From Hortaea werneckii (Eukaryota > Ascomycota > Dothideomycetes > Mycosphaerellales > Teratosphaeriaceae), in contig JBAOKB010000047.1 in assembly GCA_037044905.1 (NCBI GenBank), positions 1 through 64,000 on the forward strand: a stretch of DNA of 64,000 nt. The letters are read 5' to 3'. The notes beneath the pieces are model-generated. The model was not told where the DNA came from and did not search any database. It worked only from the letters and a program-made list of their open reading frames with translations. The translations under genes were made by a program, and so were the position numbers. Below, one piece after another: positions 53,976-64,000 of this stretch; within the stretch, counting starts at the first letter, position 1; every line of letters starts with the position of its first letter.

Positions 53976-56177
53976 AGCGAGCGGCCTTTAGAAAGCTTTC
54001 GTCATCGAACACGAAACCTCTTCCGGTGTAAACGACGGTTCAGGCGACGACTCAAAGACTATCAAGGGCCCAGCCACCGATGATGGCACTGGGCTACTGC
54101 ACGCCTAACCGGCTAAGCTTGCCCTCGCCGCCTGGCCACAGCCTGCACCACAGGAAACAAGACACGTTACTCGACATCACAGCTTGGGAGCCCACATTCG
54201 CCTTGCGAGGCGAAGGACAACGCCGTCGCATTAGCCGGCAACATAGACGAGGCGTACGATGACCAGAGGCGATAATAATGGGAAGGAAGGGATTTGGAAA
54301 TGGATACAGGCTACACGCGGCTATTGCATACACTTCTTACACAGCCGGATCGGAAAAATCGAGGCGTCCGCGCCTCTCGCACGGCTACAGCTCTTGATTG
54401 CTTAGACATTTTTTTGGGGCGGAGTGTTAGGAAAGGGCAGGCCAGGCCAGGCCAGGCGTTCAGGATTCATCATGCGCATGAGGCGGAAACTATAGAGGCG
54501 AAGTCTGTCTGTTTGTCCGTCTGTATGGGAGGGCGCGGGTTTTCAACTTTTTCTGCGGAAGAACCTTTTTCTTTTGCTGCATGTGTTCGAACTGGTGATC
54601 TAGGGGCACGAGGTCCATCTATCTTTTCTTGCTCAATTTTCGTATAGATCTTCTTTTGTTCTTTTCCGACTTATCTATTTAGCCTCTACTACGATCAGAT
54701 GTACGAACAGATGGACAAAGAAAGCCGAAAACATTTTACACCCGAAACATCCCCTCAGTCATAGGCAATTCTCAAGTTAATAATTGTACAATGATCTCGA
54801 ATCATCAGCTTGCCCCTGCAGGGCTAAGATTTCTAGCCCTCGTCATCGTGCTGTAACGAAGGAGAGAACAGGGGGGACTGGGAGTAGAGTAGACGAATCC
54901 TGTTCCGTGAATTCCTGCAGGAATCCGATCGAATCGCGTGAGCAACAGGAGGGAATTCTGGACCTGATGACTAACTTTCTTTTACCAGGAAAATCGTGTC
55001 GTGCGACCCGGTTTCCTCTCTTGGAAGAATCGTTGATGATTAAAAAGAGGGTACCTCCGAATCTAATTGCCTCGCATCAGGTCACAAAAGGAAAAAATGA
55101 TGGGGTCCACTTGAGAGAATGTTCAGTGGGCGCCAAAACTGTGTTTGGAAATGTGATAAGTCTTTAAAATGAGGAATCTTCTTGTTGGTAGGTCGAGTCG
55201 AGTCGTTTCGTTGTGTTATCGGCGTGAACGCTGCAGGAACCGGGGGACGGCGGGCTTCCTGAATCATGAATTTCTTTCGTGGTTTTGCCGACGGGTTCTT
55301 GATGGACGAATGCGAAAGAGACCCAAGGGGTGGAACACAAAACGTTGACTGCGGGTTTCGAGCGCGCGCGCACTCTACCACTTTATATATTACCCTTTTT
55401 TTATCTATTACGGTTTGTAGTCTCTCCGGCATACTATCTACAACTCGATTCATCGGGTCTTTCGAATATTTTCGTATTGTAAAAGAAAGATAGGTAGATA
55501 TACGCGCATATAAACAGCATAGCAAAGCCGAAGCTTGGGCCCGCTCAGTCAACGTTTTGCTTTCCCTTGCATGGAGACCCACCTACATTCCCAAGTTCCC
55601 CCCGGGTGCGCGCCATCTTTTAAGCTTCGGCTTATACGTGGTGGGTACTTGCTCCTACACTCCCATTTCGAGGTCAAACGTTTCTGGACATCTGGACCCA
55701 GTCCATGAATCGCGAGATAAGGTGGACTTCTCAACAGGGGGAGAGATTCCTCCTTGGGTTTGCACTTCATCACAATGGCCACCGTTTCTGCGGCACCAAT
55801 CGCGAAGTTCGGCCGATATGGCGTCCTACAGTATCAGAAGCGACAAAAGGCAAGTAGGCCATCGGCATACTGTAGCAGCGATCGTGGTCGGCACCGGCAT
55901 GAAATGATCGCCTGCTGGGGCCCAAATGTTGACGTTACATGTCAAGCAGACCATGCAGAAATACGTTTCACCTTTTAGGAAAGTGCATTGTTGGGAAAAA
56001 GTGCGAGACTGCAACATGTGTAGAACTTGCTCTGCTACAGGTAGAAATACCATCCATGCAACCGCATGGAGATTTCTGCTTGTCTCAAGATCCCATCCGC
56101 TGCGAGATGCCTGAAAAGTGCACCAAACAGTCTCCACTTCCTGCACCAACAAGGCAATGATACTGGCACCGCCGCCA
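53976..56177. other. 2.2-kb intergenic region
   Basis: No gene recognised. Both flanking genes end here. CAGGC(C)-type short repeats at about 54437-54460 (GGCAGGCCAGGCCAGGCCAG). The frame that runs from the transporter's last large exon to 55826 is an unspliced read-through, not a separate gene. Confidence 0.55.
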
Positions 56178-58474
56178 CTAATACTTGTATCGAAACTCCT
56201 ACAGCCAGAGACATGTATCAGCGACTGTGTCCGACCGAAACGAACGGGTTCAGATGAACTACCGACCTTGTTCTCGATATCTGTGAGATCGCTAAACTCG
56301 ATGTCGCGCTTGTGGTCCTGACCGGCCATGGATCGATCGCGCTTGGTGTTCTGCCACCTGTAGTAAACGAGGAGTGCGACGGTAGACAGGATGGCTACAG
56401 AGTCTACTGCGACGATAGTGACCTTGGCTGGAACGTAGGCAGGAGCGTCCCTGAAATGGGGATTTAGTATGCGACTAAATCGTACGCATAGTGGCAACGA
56501 GCCCTTGGACTTACTTTGTACGGAACGTTAAGGGACCCAGGATGTTTCCGAGGCACTACGCAAAATCAGTATGTTGTTACGATGATTCGATTCGGGCAGA
56601 CTCACAAAGGACATGAGTAGTAGGGCGTTCATCGAGACCTATAGATTCACTGTCAGAGATGTTCAAGATTGGATCAGAGTGATTTCCATCTTACCTTCTT
56701 TGTATGGCCAGCGTGGTTGGCCGCACTGAACGAGTACGCGCAGGGGAGGAAAGCACCAACGACATGAGTGAGGTACTAGTTGGCTCTCGTCAGCAAGTTT
56801 GACAGCTTCATTGTCTGCCACAGATGTCATGCGGAAGCATATCTGCAGGAAAATCTTGCAACTTACATTACCAGCCAACTTGCCAGATCGATTGGAATTC
56901 GGAAGGAAAGCAAGCAGACTGCCACCGAGGATGCCTCCTATAGCTGACCAAACGATGATGTTAAGCCCTCTTGCATTGAACCTCCCTGCAATGTTCGTGG
57001 CTGTAAGGACGCTGATCACCGCGATAACTCCTCCTGGAATCTGCAAGAGAGTCGTTTCGTAGTCGGTAAATCCAAAGGAGCTGATGAGGATGCTCTGGAA
57101 ACTTCCGACTGCACCATTGGGGATAGATGCAGCTGTCGTGATTAGGGCAAGGAGCCAGGCTTGCGGGTCTTTCGCAAGTTGGAGGACTTGAGACGGCTTG
57201 AAGTGCTGGAGTCCAATCGGTGAGCATCGTCGAAGGACTTACACCTGGGAGGTGACTTACCTTGTTCTCAATACCTGTCTGGTTTTCACGAAGTCGCTCT
57301 ACAGCAGCGACCTTTTCGGCATGAGATAGACGGCTAGACATGGGGTTATCAGGCAAGAGGAGGATCACTGTTGGTGTGCGTGTCAATAAGAAGGGCCAAT
57401 GCTTTCTAACGCCCTTGCTCCTATCAGTAGCGACTTACCAATTATTCCGACACAGATCGTGATCAGTCCAATTCTGGGTAGGGAACAAGGGTCAGTGAAT
57501 CGACGGATAGTTAAACGCATAGATGTGGTAACTTACACAAGGAACATGATTTGCCAGGAGCTAAAATCATCTCCGTCGTAATGTTGGAAACCGAAGCTCA
57601 TTAGACTGCCGATGATGCTAGCACATCCAACTCCAATATACCTATGAAACAATGGGTTAGAATACCATGCAAGCGGACCGATCAAGCTGGAAGAGGTTTT
57701 GACTCACCATGTGCCGACTCTACGCGGCTGCTCGTCACGTTTGTACCACATGCTCGTAACAACCTTGAGATTTTATGGTAAGAGACGGCGCCGTCATGAT
57801 CTTTGAAGAAAGGGCAACTTACTATAAGACTTGGGCTGATCGCACTCTCAAACATGCCGAGAAGGAAACGCAGAGCGGCTAGGGATGCATAGGAGTTGGC
57901 AGCAGAGGTACAAGTCACCTACATCGAAGAAAGCATGTCAGTGAGCGGTGAGCAGCCAGAGGTTCATCCAGGAGAGGAAAACTTACTACCGTGCCCCAAC
58001 AGCACACGCAAGCCCCAAGGTACTTTGCAGTGGGAAACCTCTGCATCATGTACGCATGTGGGATTTCAAAGATGAGGAAAGCGACGTAGAACAGGAGGGA
58101 CAGGTTGGCATATTGATTCGTATCCAGATCCTAATAACCATCAGCATCCAACAACGAAGGTCAAGTTAAAAGGGATGCGGGTCCGTCAGACTTACGAGAT
58201 CCTCTCGAATCCCCATAACAGCGGCATAGTTCAACAAGCTCTTATCCAGATACTGGAGTAAATAGCAGGCGAACATCAACGGGACCACCATCCAGTCGAT
58301 CTTCCTCAGGAGTTTGCGTTCGTCGATAGCTTCCGCTTCGCCTGCTACCGCCTCTCCGCGAAGGAAATCAAGCGCAGCATCGCCATCCCGAACCACTGGT
58401 TTCTCGTCCGTGACTTCGGGGCTGGTAGGTCGGGGGTCTACGGCGTATTGCTCTTTGTGGTTGATGTTGTCCAT
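56178..58474 (-). CDS. MFS transporter, Dal5/allantoate permease type, 13 exons
   Basis: Plasma-membrane proton symporter family for small anions or vitamins. 506 aa from ATG 58474. Exons: 58474-58196, 58130-57987, 57918-57823, 57763-57708, 57641-57537, 57473-57439, 57367-57261, 57205-56867, 56775-56695, 56638-56606, 56555-56515, 56450-56267, 56198-56178. Introns are 50-91 nt, nearly all GTAAGT/GTGAGT-AG; the last has donor GTCGGT. Family landmarks: RKIDWMVVPLMFACYLLQYLDKS, YANLSLLFYVAFLIFEIPHA, LRFLLGMFESAISPS, MWYKRDEQPRRVGTWYIGVG, LPDNPMSSRLSH, FGFTDYETTLLQIPGG, VGAFLPCAYSFSAANHAGHTKK, LGNILGPLTFRTKDAPAYVPAK, and the Dal5-type end FSDLTDIENK plus EFRYKY from a 21-base last exon. All splice joins keep frame. 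It lies next to a Zn2Cys6 regulator on the same strand. Confidence 0.92.
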
Positions 58475-59271
58475 TGTGACGATACGGGAAAAAGATGTTG
58501 ACCTAGAGGGTGCCCATGGACGAGGAGGAGGGATGTTCTTATAACCATCCTGCACTTCACTACAGAGTCAAGGACACAGACGCAGCCAATGGTAAGGCAA
58601 AAGGATTGCCACTGAGTTTACATATCTGACCGCAAAGAGGCAGGTAAGAGTTCGCCAAGTGATAGCTTGCACGGCAAATGAGCCGAACGTCTATATGATC
58701 GGCAGAGATACGACTCGAATAGGCAGGTGGTACGGTTTCTGTATAGTTGCTGGCAGGGTAATGAATGGGGATTCCCTTGCGCATCAAGTACGATTATGCG
58801 GGGTGACAGCTGCGAAGCATTGGCGGCAGTCGTCTTAGAGGCGGGCAAGCCTTCGGCTAAGCTTTGAGGACAATGCAGGTTGTTGCCCGGTTCTGCATTG
58901 CCTATCATTAGATGCCTATTGTTCCTTCCATGTGAGCTATCAGGCGGATGATACTAGAGATAAGCGGGTTCCATCCTTCTGTGCATGGGCGAGTTTCTTC
59001 CCATGTTGCAACACTCGCATCATCAATGGAAGCCGATTTCGCTCAGCGGGTCACGTCTGACTTGCCAAAAGTAGGCCTTCGAGGACAACAGGTCATCAAA
59101 CCTCTGCTAGAGACGCTTAGCTCGACACATTAGCCACGATCAGGTATCTTCAATCCTTGGGTGTCATGAAGACGCCCATTCCAACCAAATGCATTTTCGC
59201 AGCACCACGAAATTCCGCATGCCAATACCCCTTCCCCACATGCAACTCATCCACCTCCATTAACGGCACAC
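58475..59271. other. Intergenic region, transporter promoter
   Basis: About 800 bases between the 3' end of the regulator gene and the start of the transporter gene, both on the minus strand. No gene seen. CGG-type half-sites for a zinc-cluster protein may occur, but I cannot single one out. Confidence 0.5.
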
Positions 59272-61460
59272 TCATGGCCAAACTAGCTGATCGTCCCCCG
59301 CTGCCGAATACGAAGGCCCAAAGACATCCTGGAAAAGAGAGTCCCATTCATGAGCCGGTCCAAGCGCCTCTATGTCCGTCGATGAGAAGAGCTGCATATC
59401 CCCTGAATTCGTTGTATCACTCAGGAAGTGGTCATCGACTGTGCCGTTCTGTAGCTGTTCTTGAGGCAATTCCTTGCCCTGAGCACCATCCACACCTAGA
59501 GAAGCGGGAAGCTGGCTCGAATCAGCACCTGGGAAGCCAGATGTGTTGAGCCCATCTGGGGCGATAGGGACAGGCTGCACGAATCTCTCAATAGCTCGCA
59601 AAGCATGTCGAGCTTTCGGCCACGTCACGCCGGCTTTCTTCCACAGCTGACAACCTTTCAGTAGTTGCTCTCGGACGATCGCACTCCAGTGCTCACCGTC
59701 CTCGCTCGGTCTCCGAGACGAAGAAGACATTTGAGTCTTCAGCTCCAGACACAACAGCATTGCGACGAAGACAAAGTCGTGAATATGTCTCCGTATCGAC
59801 ATTATCGATGCTGCAAAATGGCTGATAGGCCATCCTGTCTCGAGAAGTTCGATGATGTGTTTGATGATCGTTTGTGCGGCATCGAGACATCTCGAGCGGG
59901 CTTCGAAAGAGCCGGGGTCGTTTAGTGCGCGTCGGTACAATATACAGATGGCCTTTTCATGGAGAATTTCCAGACTGTAGCGGTGCATGATAGCTTCTGG
60001 AGAGTCGAGAAAAGATTGCTCGATGCTGACCATCTGAAGCTGGGGAGGGAGGTCTTTGCGGGATTGATGTAGCCGCTCGTAAAGCTCTTCAACATTCGAA
60101 GCTTCGAATTCTGTATGTGAAGAGTAGACGACGTCGCCAAAAATCGATGTCAGCTTTCCGTAAGAGATGGCGAATGTCATTGGCGTGTTCTCAGTCATCG
60201 GACGGCTCGGCCTCACACTCTCAGGAGTTAGATCCGATTCGTATAGATTGGATGGCAGCTGTGTATCCTTCATGAGTTGATTGATCACCGAAAGTTGACC
60301 AAGTTGATAGCACATGATGATATCGTAGCTTGATATCATCCACCACACTCGGCGTCTCATTTGTGCTTGCAATTGTGAGATTGCTTGGTTGTGACTTGGA
60401 TCTCGATGATAGCCACCTAAGGTAGAAAGCCTGGTGGCAAGACCTAAGAGAGTATACGTCTTGTAAGTGATATCATTTTCTTTAAGAAGAAGGCCTTTGA
60501 TATGTAAGAGCAGCGTCTCTATGATATATGGTGGCAGCAACGCATATTGTGCCAGCACCAGCGAATGAGCCGTAAGTCTACGCATATCTTCGGCCTGGGA
60601 AGCCAACGATGAATCTGCGTTTGGATCTGCGGAGACCTCGGCGCCTAGACAGGCCATTGAGAAGATTAGAGCTAAGAATGAAGGGGATGCGCTTGTCAGA
60701 TTCAGCCACACGCTCTGATATTCTGACTGAAAAGTTGGGGCATGAACAATAAGACGCAGGGGGTCCAGGGCGTTGAACCAAGCGGCTATGAGCCGGTCCA
60801 TAGTCTGTTTGGGAGGCATCAAAGCGAGCAGCTGTTCTTTTGTGTAGTTCTGAGTCACTCCCAAGTGAATATCTATCGGAGTGATATCACTGCTCCTGAT
60901 CGATCTGTGAGCAGCATCTTCTCCGGTGCTCTCTGAGGTGTTGAAGTAGGCTTTGACGTCTTCTAGGTCGTCGAGAATGGACTCCCAGTGTGACGGACCG
61001 ATGAACTGTGTACTGCCAGTATCAGAGATGCGAAGCGTCCCCGTGTGCTGAGTAGGACTGTCGTGGGATGACACCTCGTCATTGCCAACTGGTCTCTGTG
61101 CATCCCGATCTCTTTGCGTCTCACCTACGGCAGAATCCGGCCTGCGCAGTTCACTGACAAAAGACTCGAGCCGGTCGATCTTCTCTCGCATCGAGTCTAC
61201 GTTACGCCTGGCAGCATTGAACTTCAAGCCTCGATCAGTGTAAAGGCAGGTCTCCCGGCGCGACCGCTTGATGCACTACATGGTATTAGCCGTTCTGGCA
61301 CCGGTTCACCATCTTGTCATACGTGAAACGAATGGAGGTCGCCCAATACCTGATCACAGACTGGAAAAGCACGATTGCATTTTAGCTTGCCTTGTTTGCA
61401 AGGCAGACAAGCCAGCTGCACACGATCTGGTCGCCGCCGTCCACGTTGGTGGTCTGCCAT
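59272..61460 (-). CDS. Zn2Cys6 regulator with Fungal_trans domain, 704 aa
   Basis: Exon 1 61460-61350 encodes MADHQRGRRRPDRVQLACLP and most of the zinc cluster; intron 61349-61276 (74 nt, phase 0); exon 2 61275-59272. Cysteines 18, 21, 28, 35, 38 and 47 give CX2CX6CX6CX2CX8C, basic after the first pair (CKQGKLKC), as in DNA-binding Gal4-type proteins. A leucine/charged linker coil follows (VDSMREKIDRLESFVSELR). Fungal_trans landmarks: AAWFNALDPLRLIVHAPTFQ, FLALIFSMACLGAEV, LLGLATRLSTLGGYHRDPS, QAQMRRRVWWMISSYDIIMC. The tail is acidic and may activate transcription. Its position 0.8 kb upstream of the MFS gene, same strand, suggests it may regulate that transporter; this is inference. The 5' end faces Sam50. 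Confidence 0.93.
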
Positions 61461-61744
61461 GGTGGTGGTATATGATTGTCTTAGTACAGGACGGCTCTAT
61501 GTGGAAAATTCAAGCGATGCAGATAGCCTACATAGTATGTATTATCTGCTTACATGTGGATGCAGTGGCGAAAGCAACCTTGGAAGTCTTCGAGGCTGAA
61601 GTTCCAGATGCATCTGGGGAGTTGCAGTGAGTCTTCCTGGCCCAAGCTTCCCTCTGTGGCTAGTGCACGTCTGTTGTTTGTAGGTCACGGCATTGGCTGC
61701 AAGAGCTCTACTCAAACTACTCTGCTCTACGCGAGCAAGCCAAC
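61461..61744. promoter_or_regulatory. Shared 284-bp divergent promoter region
   Basis: Only 284 bases separate the ATG of the zinc-cluster regulator (minus) from the ATG of SAM50 (plus). Both promoters must fit here or overlap the neighbouring 5' ends. No specific factor site assigned. Confidence 0.55.
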
Positions 61745-63360
61745 ATGGTCTCGCCACTAGACGAGGGCGTAGGTGAACTGCCACATCTCACGCTCGAGAA
61801 CTGCTTCTAATCATTCACCAGATCTTCGCCCAGCTGCGCGAGCCTCTGGACCCAAAAGTCGTCGAACAGCGCGAAGCAGAGCTCAACCGACGCCTCCACG
61901 CCCAATATGAAAAGGGCCAGCAGCGACAAGCCGAACTCATCTCCTCCAACGCCACCAAGCCGATCACCCTCTCCTCCATCCGTATCCTTGGCGCCACCAA
62001 CACCCGGCATGGCTTTCTAGAGCGCATCTTCCAGCCCATCCTCTCCCACAACCGGCCAGACCAGCCTACGTACACCCTCTCAGAAGCACTTGCCGAGATC
62101 GGAGGGGCAGTGGACAAGCTGAACCGGCTCGACATCTTCCAGCAGCCTATAAGCACCTACATCGACGTACCCGATCAGACAGACCCCAGCACGACACCCA
62201 CCGACTACAACGTCTTCCTAAACGCGAGAGAACGCGGCCGGTATACGATCAAGACGGGCACCGAAGCCGGCACGGCCGAGGGCAGCGCATACGTGAACGC
62301 ACAACTACGAAACCTCTTCGGCGGAGCAGAAAGCGTAAACGCCTCGGCGAGCCTAGGGACCCGAACCCGAAGCGCATACAGCGCGAACTTCGCCTCGCCC
62401 ATCCTCTCGAACCCCAATCTACGATGGGAGATTGGCGGGCTGGCGAGCTCGACGCTGAAGCACTGGGCGAGTCACGAGGAGGTGCTGCGGGGCGGCAACA
62501 CGCGGTTTTCGTGGCTGTCGAGCCCGCGGAGCCGACACGATTTCACTTACCAAGGGCTATGGCGACAGGTCACGGGACTGGCAGAGAAGGCTAGCCCGAC
62601 CGTACGCGCAGATGCCGGCGACAGCTTCAAGTCGAGCTTAAGCCACGTGTGGACGCGCGACACGCGAGACGTGCCTATGCTGCCGAGTAGGGGGTACCTG
62701 ATCAAGACGGCGTCGGAGATCGCCGGGTGGGGACCACTGAAGGGCGATGTAGCATTTGGCAAGTTCGAGTTGGAAAGCCAAGCGGCGGTCCCGATCCCGA
62801 TACCCTTCGTGGAAGGCGATTCGGGCGTGTCCTTCACTGCTGGACTCAGAGGAGGGCTGCTCTGTCCACTTACGCTGGCGGGGCAGCAGGAACCGAGCCA
62901 GAGCCGGATCAACGATCGTTTCCAGCTCGGTGCGCCGACCGACGTTCGGGGTTTCAGGTACTCTGGTCTCGGACCACGGGACGGACAGGATGCCGTCGGC
63001 GGTGATGTGTACGCCGCCGGAGGCGCTTCGCTGCTGGTTCCCGTGCCCCGAGTCGGCAAGGATACGCCGCTGCGCCTCCAAGCATTCGTCAACGGCGGTC
63101 GACTCCTCGCCCTCCAGGACTCGCGCGCCTCAGACCCTGCAAATGTGAACCCGAGCGCGCCTATGGACAGTGTAGGCAGCGTAATGAACACCGTCAGCGC
63201 GCTGACGCAAGAACTGCCCAGCTGTGCCGCAGGCGTCGGTCTCGTCTACGCGCACCCTGCCGCGCGGTTCGAGCTCAACTTCAGCCTGCCGCTGGTGGTG
63301 CGCAAGGGGGAAGAAGGGAGGAAAGGGTTTAGTTTTGGGGTGGGCATTAATTTCATGTAA
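61745..63360 (+). CDS. SAM50: Sam50/Tob55, mitochondrial outer-membrane beta-barrel insertase
   Basis: Core of the SAM complex that folds beta-barrel proteins into the mitochondrial outer membrane; Omp85 family. Exon 1 61745-61768 (ATG, MVSPLDEG), intron 61769-61821 (53 nt; GTAGGT, branch TTCTAATC, CACCAG), exon 2 61822-63360; 520 aa. After a short N-terminal helix (FAQLREPLDPKVVEQREAEL) comes the single POTRA domain (ITLSSIRILGATNTRHGFLE ... AVDKLNRLDIFQQ), then the 16-strand barrel: GTEAGTAEGSAYVNAQLRNL, GGAESVNASASLGTRTRSAY, SPILSNPNLRWEIGG, DTRDVPMLPSRGYLIKT, the IRGF-like motif DVRGFRYSGLGPRDG, and a final strand GFSFGVGINFM as beta-signal. Length fits fungal Sam50. The exon 1 choice rests on splice signals and frame. 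Confidence 0.95.
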
Positions 63361-63535
63361 TAATATCCCCCTGATTTGCGTATTTTCAAGATATGTAAAT
63401 AGATTCATCCCACTCTGCTACTCCAACCCCCAAACCGCCTGCGGTGGGCGGATTGCTTCAGCTTTTCACTCTCTCTGTGTCCGCACTTTGCACGCCAGCA
63501 ATCCCAAAGGCGGTGAGAAACCCTCACCATGTGAT

Positions 63536-64000
63536 CTAGTATGGTGCCTGAGTCACCGCATGGACGTAAGTAGGGCTACAGCTCGAGCCGTTGCCTTTCC
63601 AGTACAGCTAGAATTTCGCGTCAGTTGAAGACCCTTTCGATGGCGATTTGGGAGATTATTAGGGAAACTACTCACAACATCCAGCCCAAGCTCGCCCTCA
63701 CAGATCGTCCACCCTTTCCCCTCCCCTCCAACTGTTAGGAGGTACCCATCCTTGAGCCCCAGGTTCCCCATCGGCTCCTTCTGCGGGCTCAGCATAAACT
63801 CCTGCCCGGCTTTGATCGTGCCGGTACTATTGTAGACGTAGGTCCCCACGCCTTCGATTCCTGCAGCGCGGGTGTGGAGGTCGCCGTTGGTGAGGTTGAA
63901 GCGCGGCAGGCTGCCGTAGGAGTCAGTGATGGTGCGGAGAAGGTAGTTCTGCTGGTTGTAAGGGTCGAAGAGCGATGTTGCTGAGACGTCGGCGAGGGCG
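63536..64000 (-). CDS. Probable secreted fungal protein, 3' part only
   Basis: Partial: the gene continues beyond the right edge. Visible exon 64000-63676, intron 63675-63608 (68 nt; GTGAGT ... TTCTAG), last exon 63607-63536. The visible part reads as a compact extracellular-type domain: SLFDPYNQQNYLLRTITDSY, GSLPRFNLTNGDLHTRA, GIEGVGTYVYNSTGTIKAGQ, LKDGYLLTVGGEGKGWTICE, LGLDV joined to LYWKGNGSSCSPTYVHAVTQ and a stop. Two cysteines (TICE, SSCSP) could form a disulfide, and NLT and NST are N-glycosylation sequons. It resembles small cell-wall or secreted proteins of filamentous fungi (PhiA-like in general shape), but the family is not certain. Convergent with SAM50, 175 bases apart. Confidence 0.8.

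Noticed and set aside
55826..56266. C-terminal extension of the MFS transporter
   Set aside because: A short intron and a 21-base exon give the normal family ending, so the extension is intron plus 3' sequence.
1..64000. tRNA, rRNA, CRISPR or bacterial-type operons
   Set aside because: I looked for T-loop-like words and regular spaced repeats and found none that fold or repeat properly. The gene structure is eukaryotic throughout.

Overview
The window is the end of a chromosome of a filamentous ascomycete (Pezizomycotina, probably Dothideomycetes; the class is a guess). Three things support this: a TTAGGG-type telomere; short introns (45-91 nt) with GTAAGT-like donors and CTAAC/CTAAT-like branch sites; and blocks carrying the C-to-T signature of repeat-induced point mutation (RIP). 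The first 46 bases are not biological. They match an untrimmed Oxford Nanopore native barcode, so the assembly is long-read and single-base frameshifts should be treated with caution.

Layout. 45-167: (CCCTAA)n telomere. 168-5485: a small 39-bp duplication and an intact 1700-aa telomere-linked RecQ-type helicase reading towards the telomere. 5.5-16 kb: no intact gene. Two very AT-rich RIP blocks (6.06-7.77 and 10.27-11.55 kb) alternate with GC-balanced sequence of decayed genes and repeats; short interstitial telomere motifs lie at three module edges (336, 5776, 7774). 16-24.2 kb: a graveyard of genes. It holds a SNF2-family ATPase that lost its Walker A lysine, has an inverted 3' half and carries nonsense codons; a hypothetical gene with one in-frame TGA; an intact small hypothetical gene; and a gene with four Gln-to-TAG changes.

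From about 24.6 kb the conserved chromosome starts: Golgi pH regulator, TATA-binding protein, TFIIH subunit Tfb2/p52, a low-complexity fungal protein, an F-box gene that looks broken, an M28B glutamate-carboxypeptidase-like protease and a Zn2Cys6 regulator. A weak patch at 41.7-44.3 kb contains a RidA pseudogene. Then follow two small hypothetical proteins, a type II membrane protein, an acyltransferase-3, a GT32 glycosyltransferase, a 13-exon Dal5-type MFS transporter beside a Zn2Cys6 regulator, the mitochondrial outer-membrane insertase Sam50, and the 3' end of a probable secreted protein.

No CRISPR, tRNA or rRNA was seen. The most informative parts are the modular subtelomere and the record of RIP damage. 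I did not find an obviously new multi-gene system. The best candidate for a functional unit is the transporter-regulator pair at 56.2-61.5 kb.
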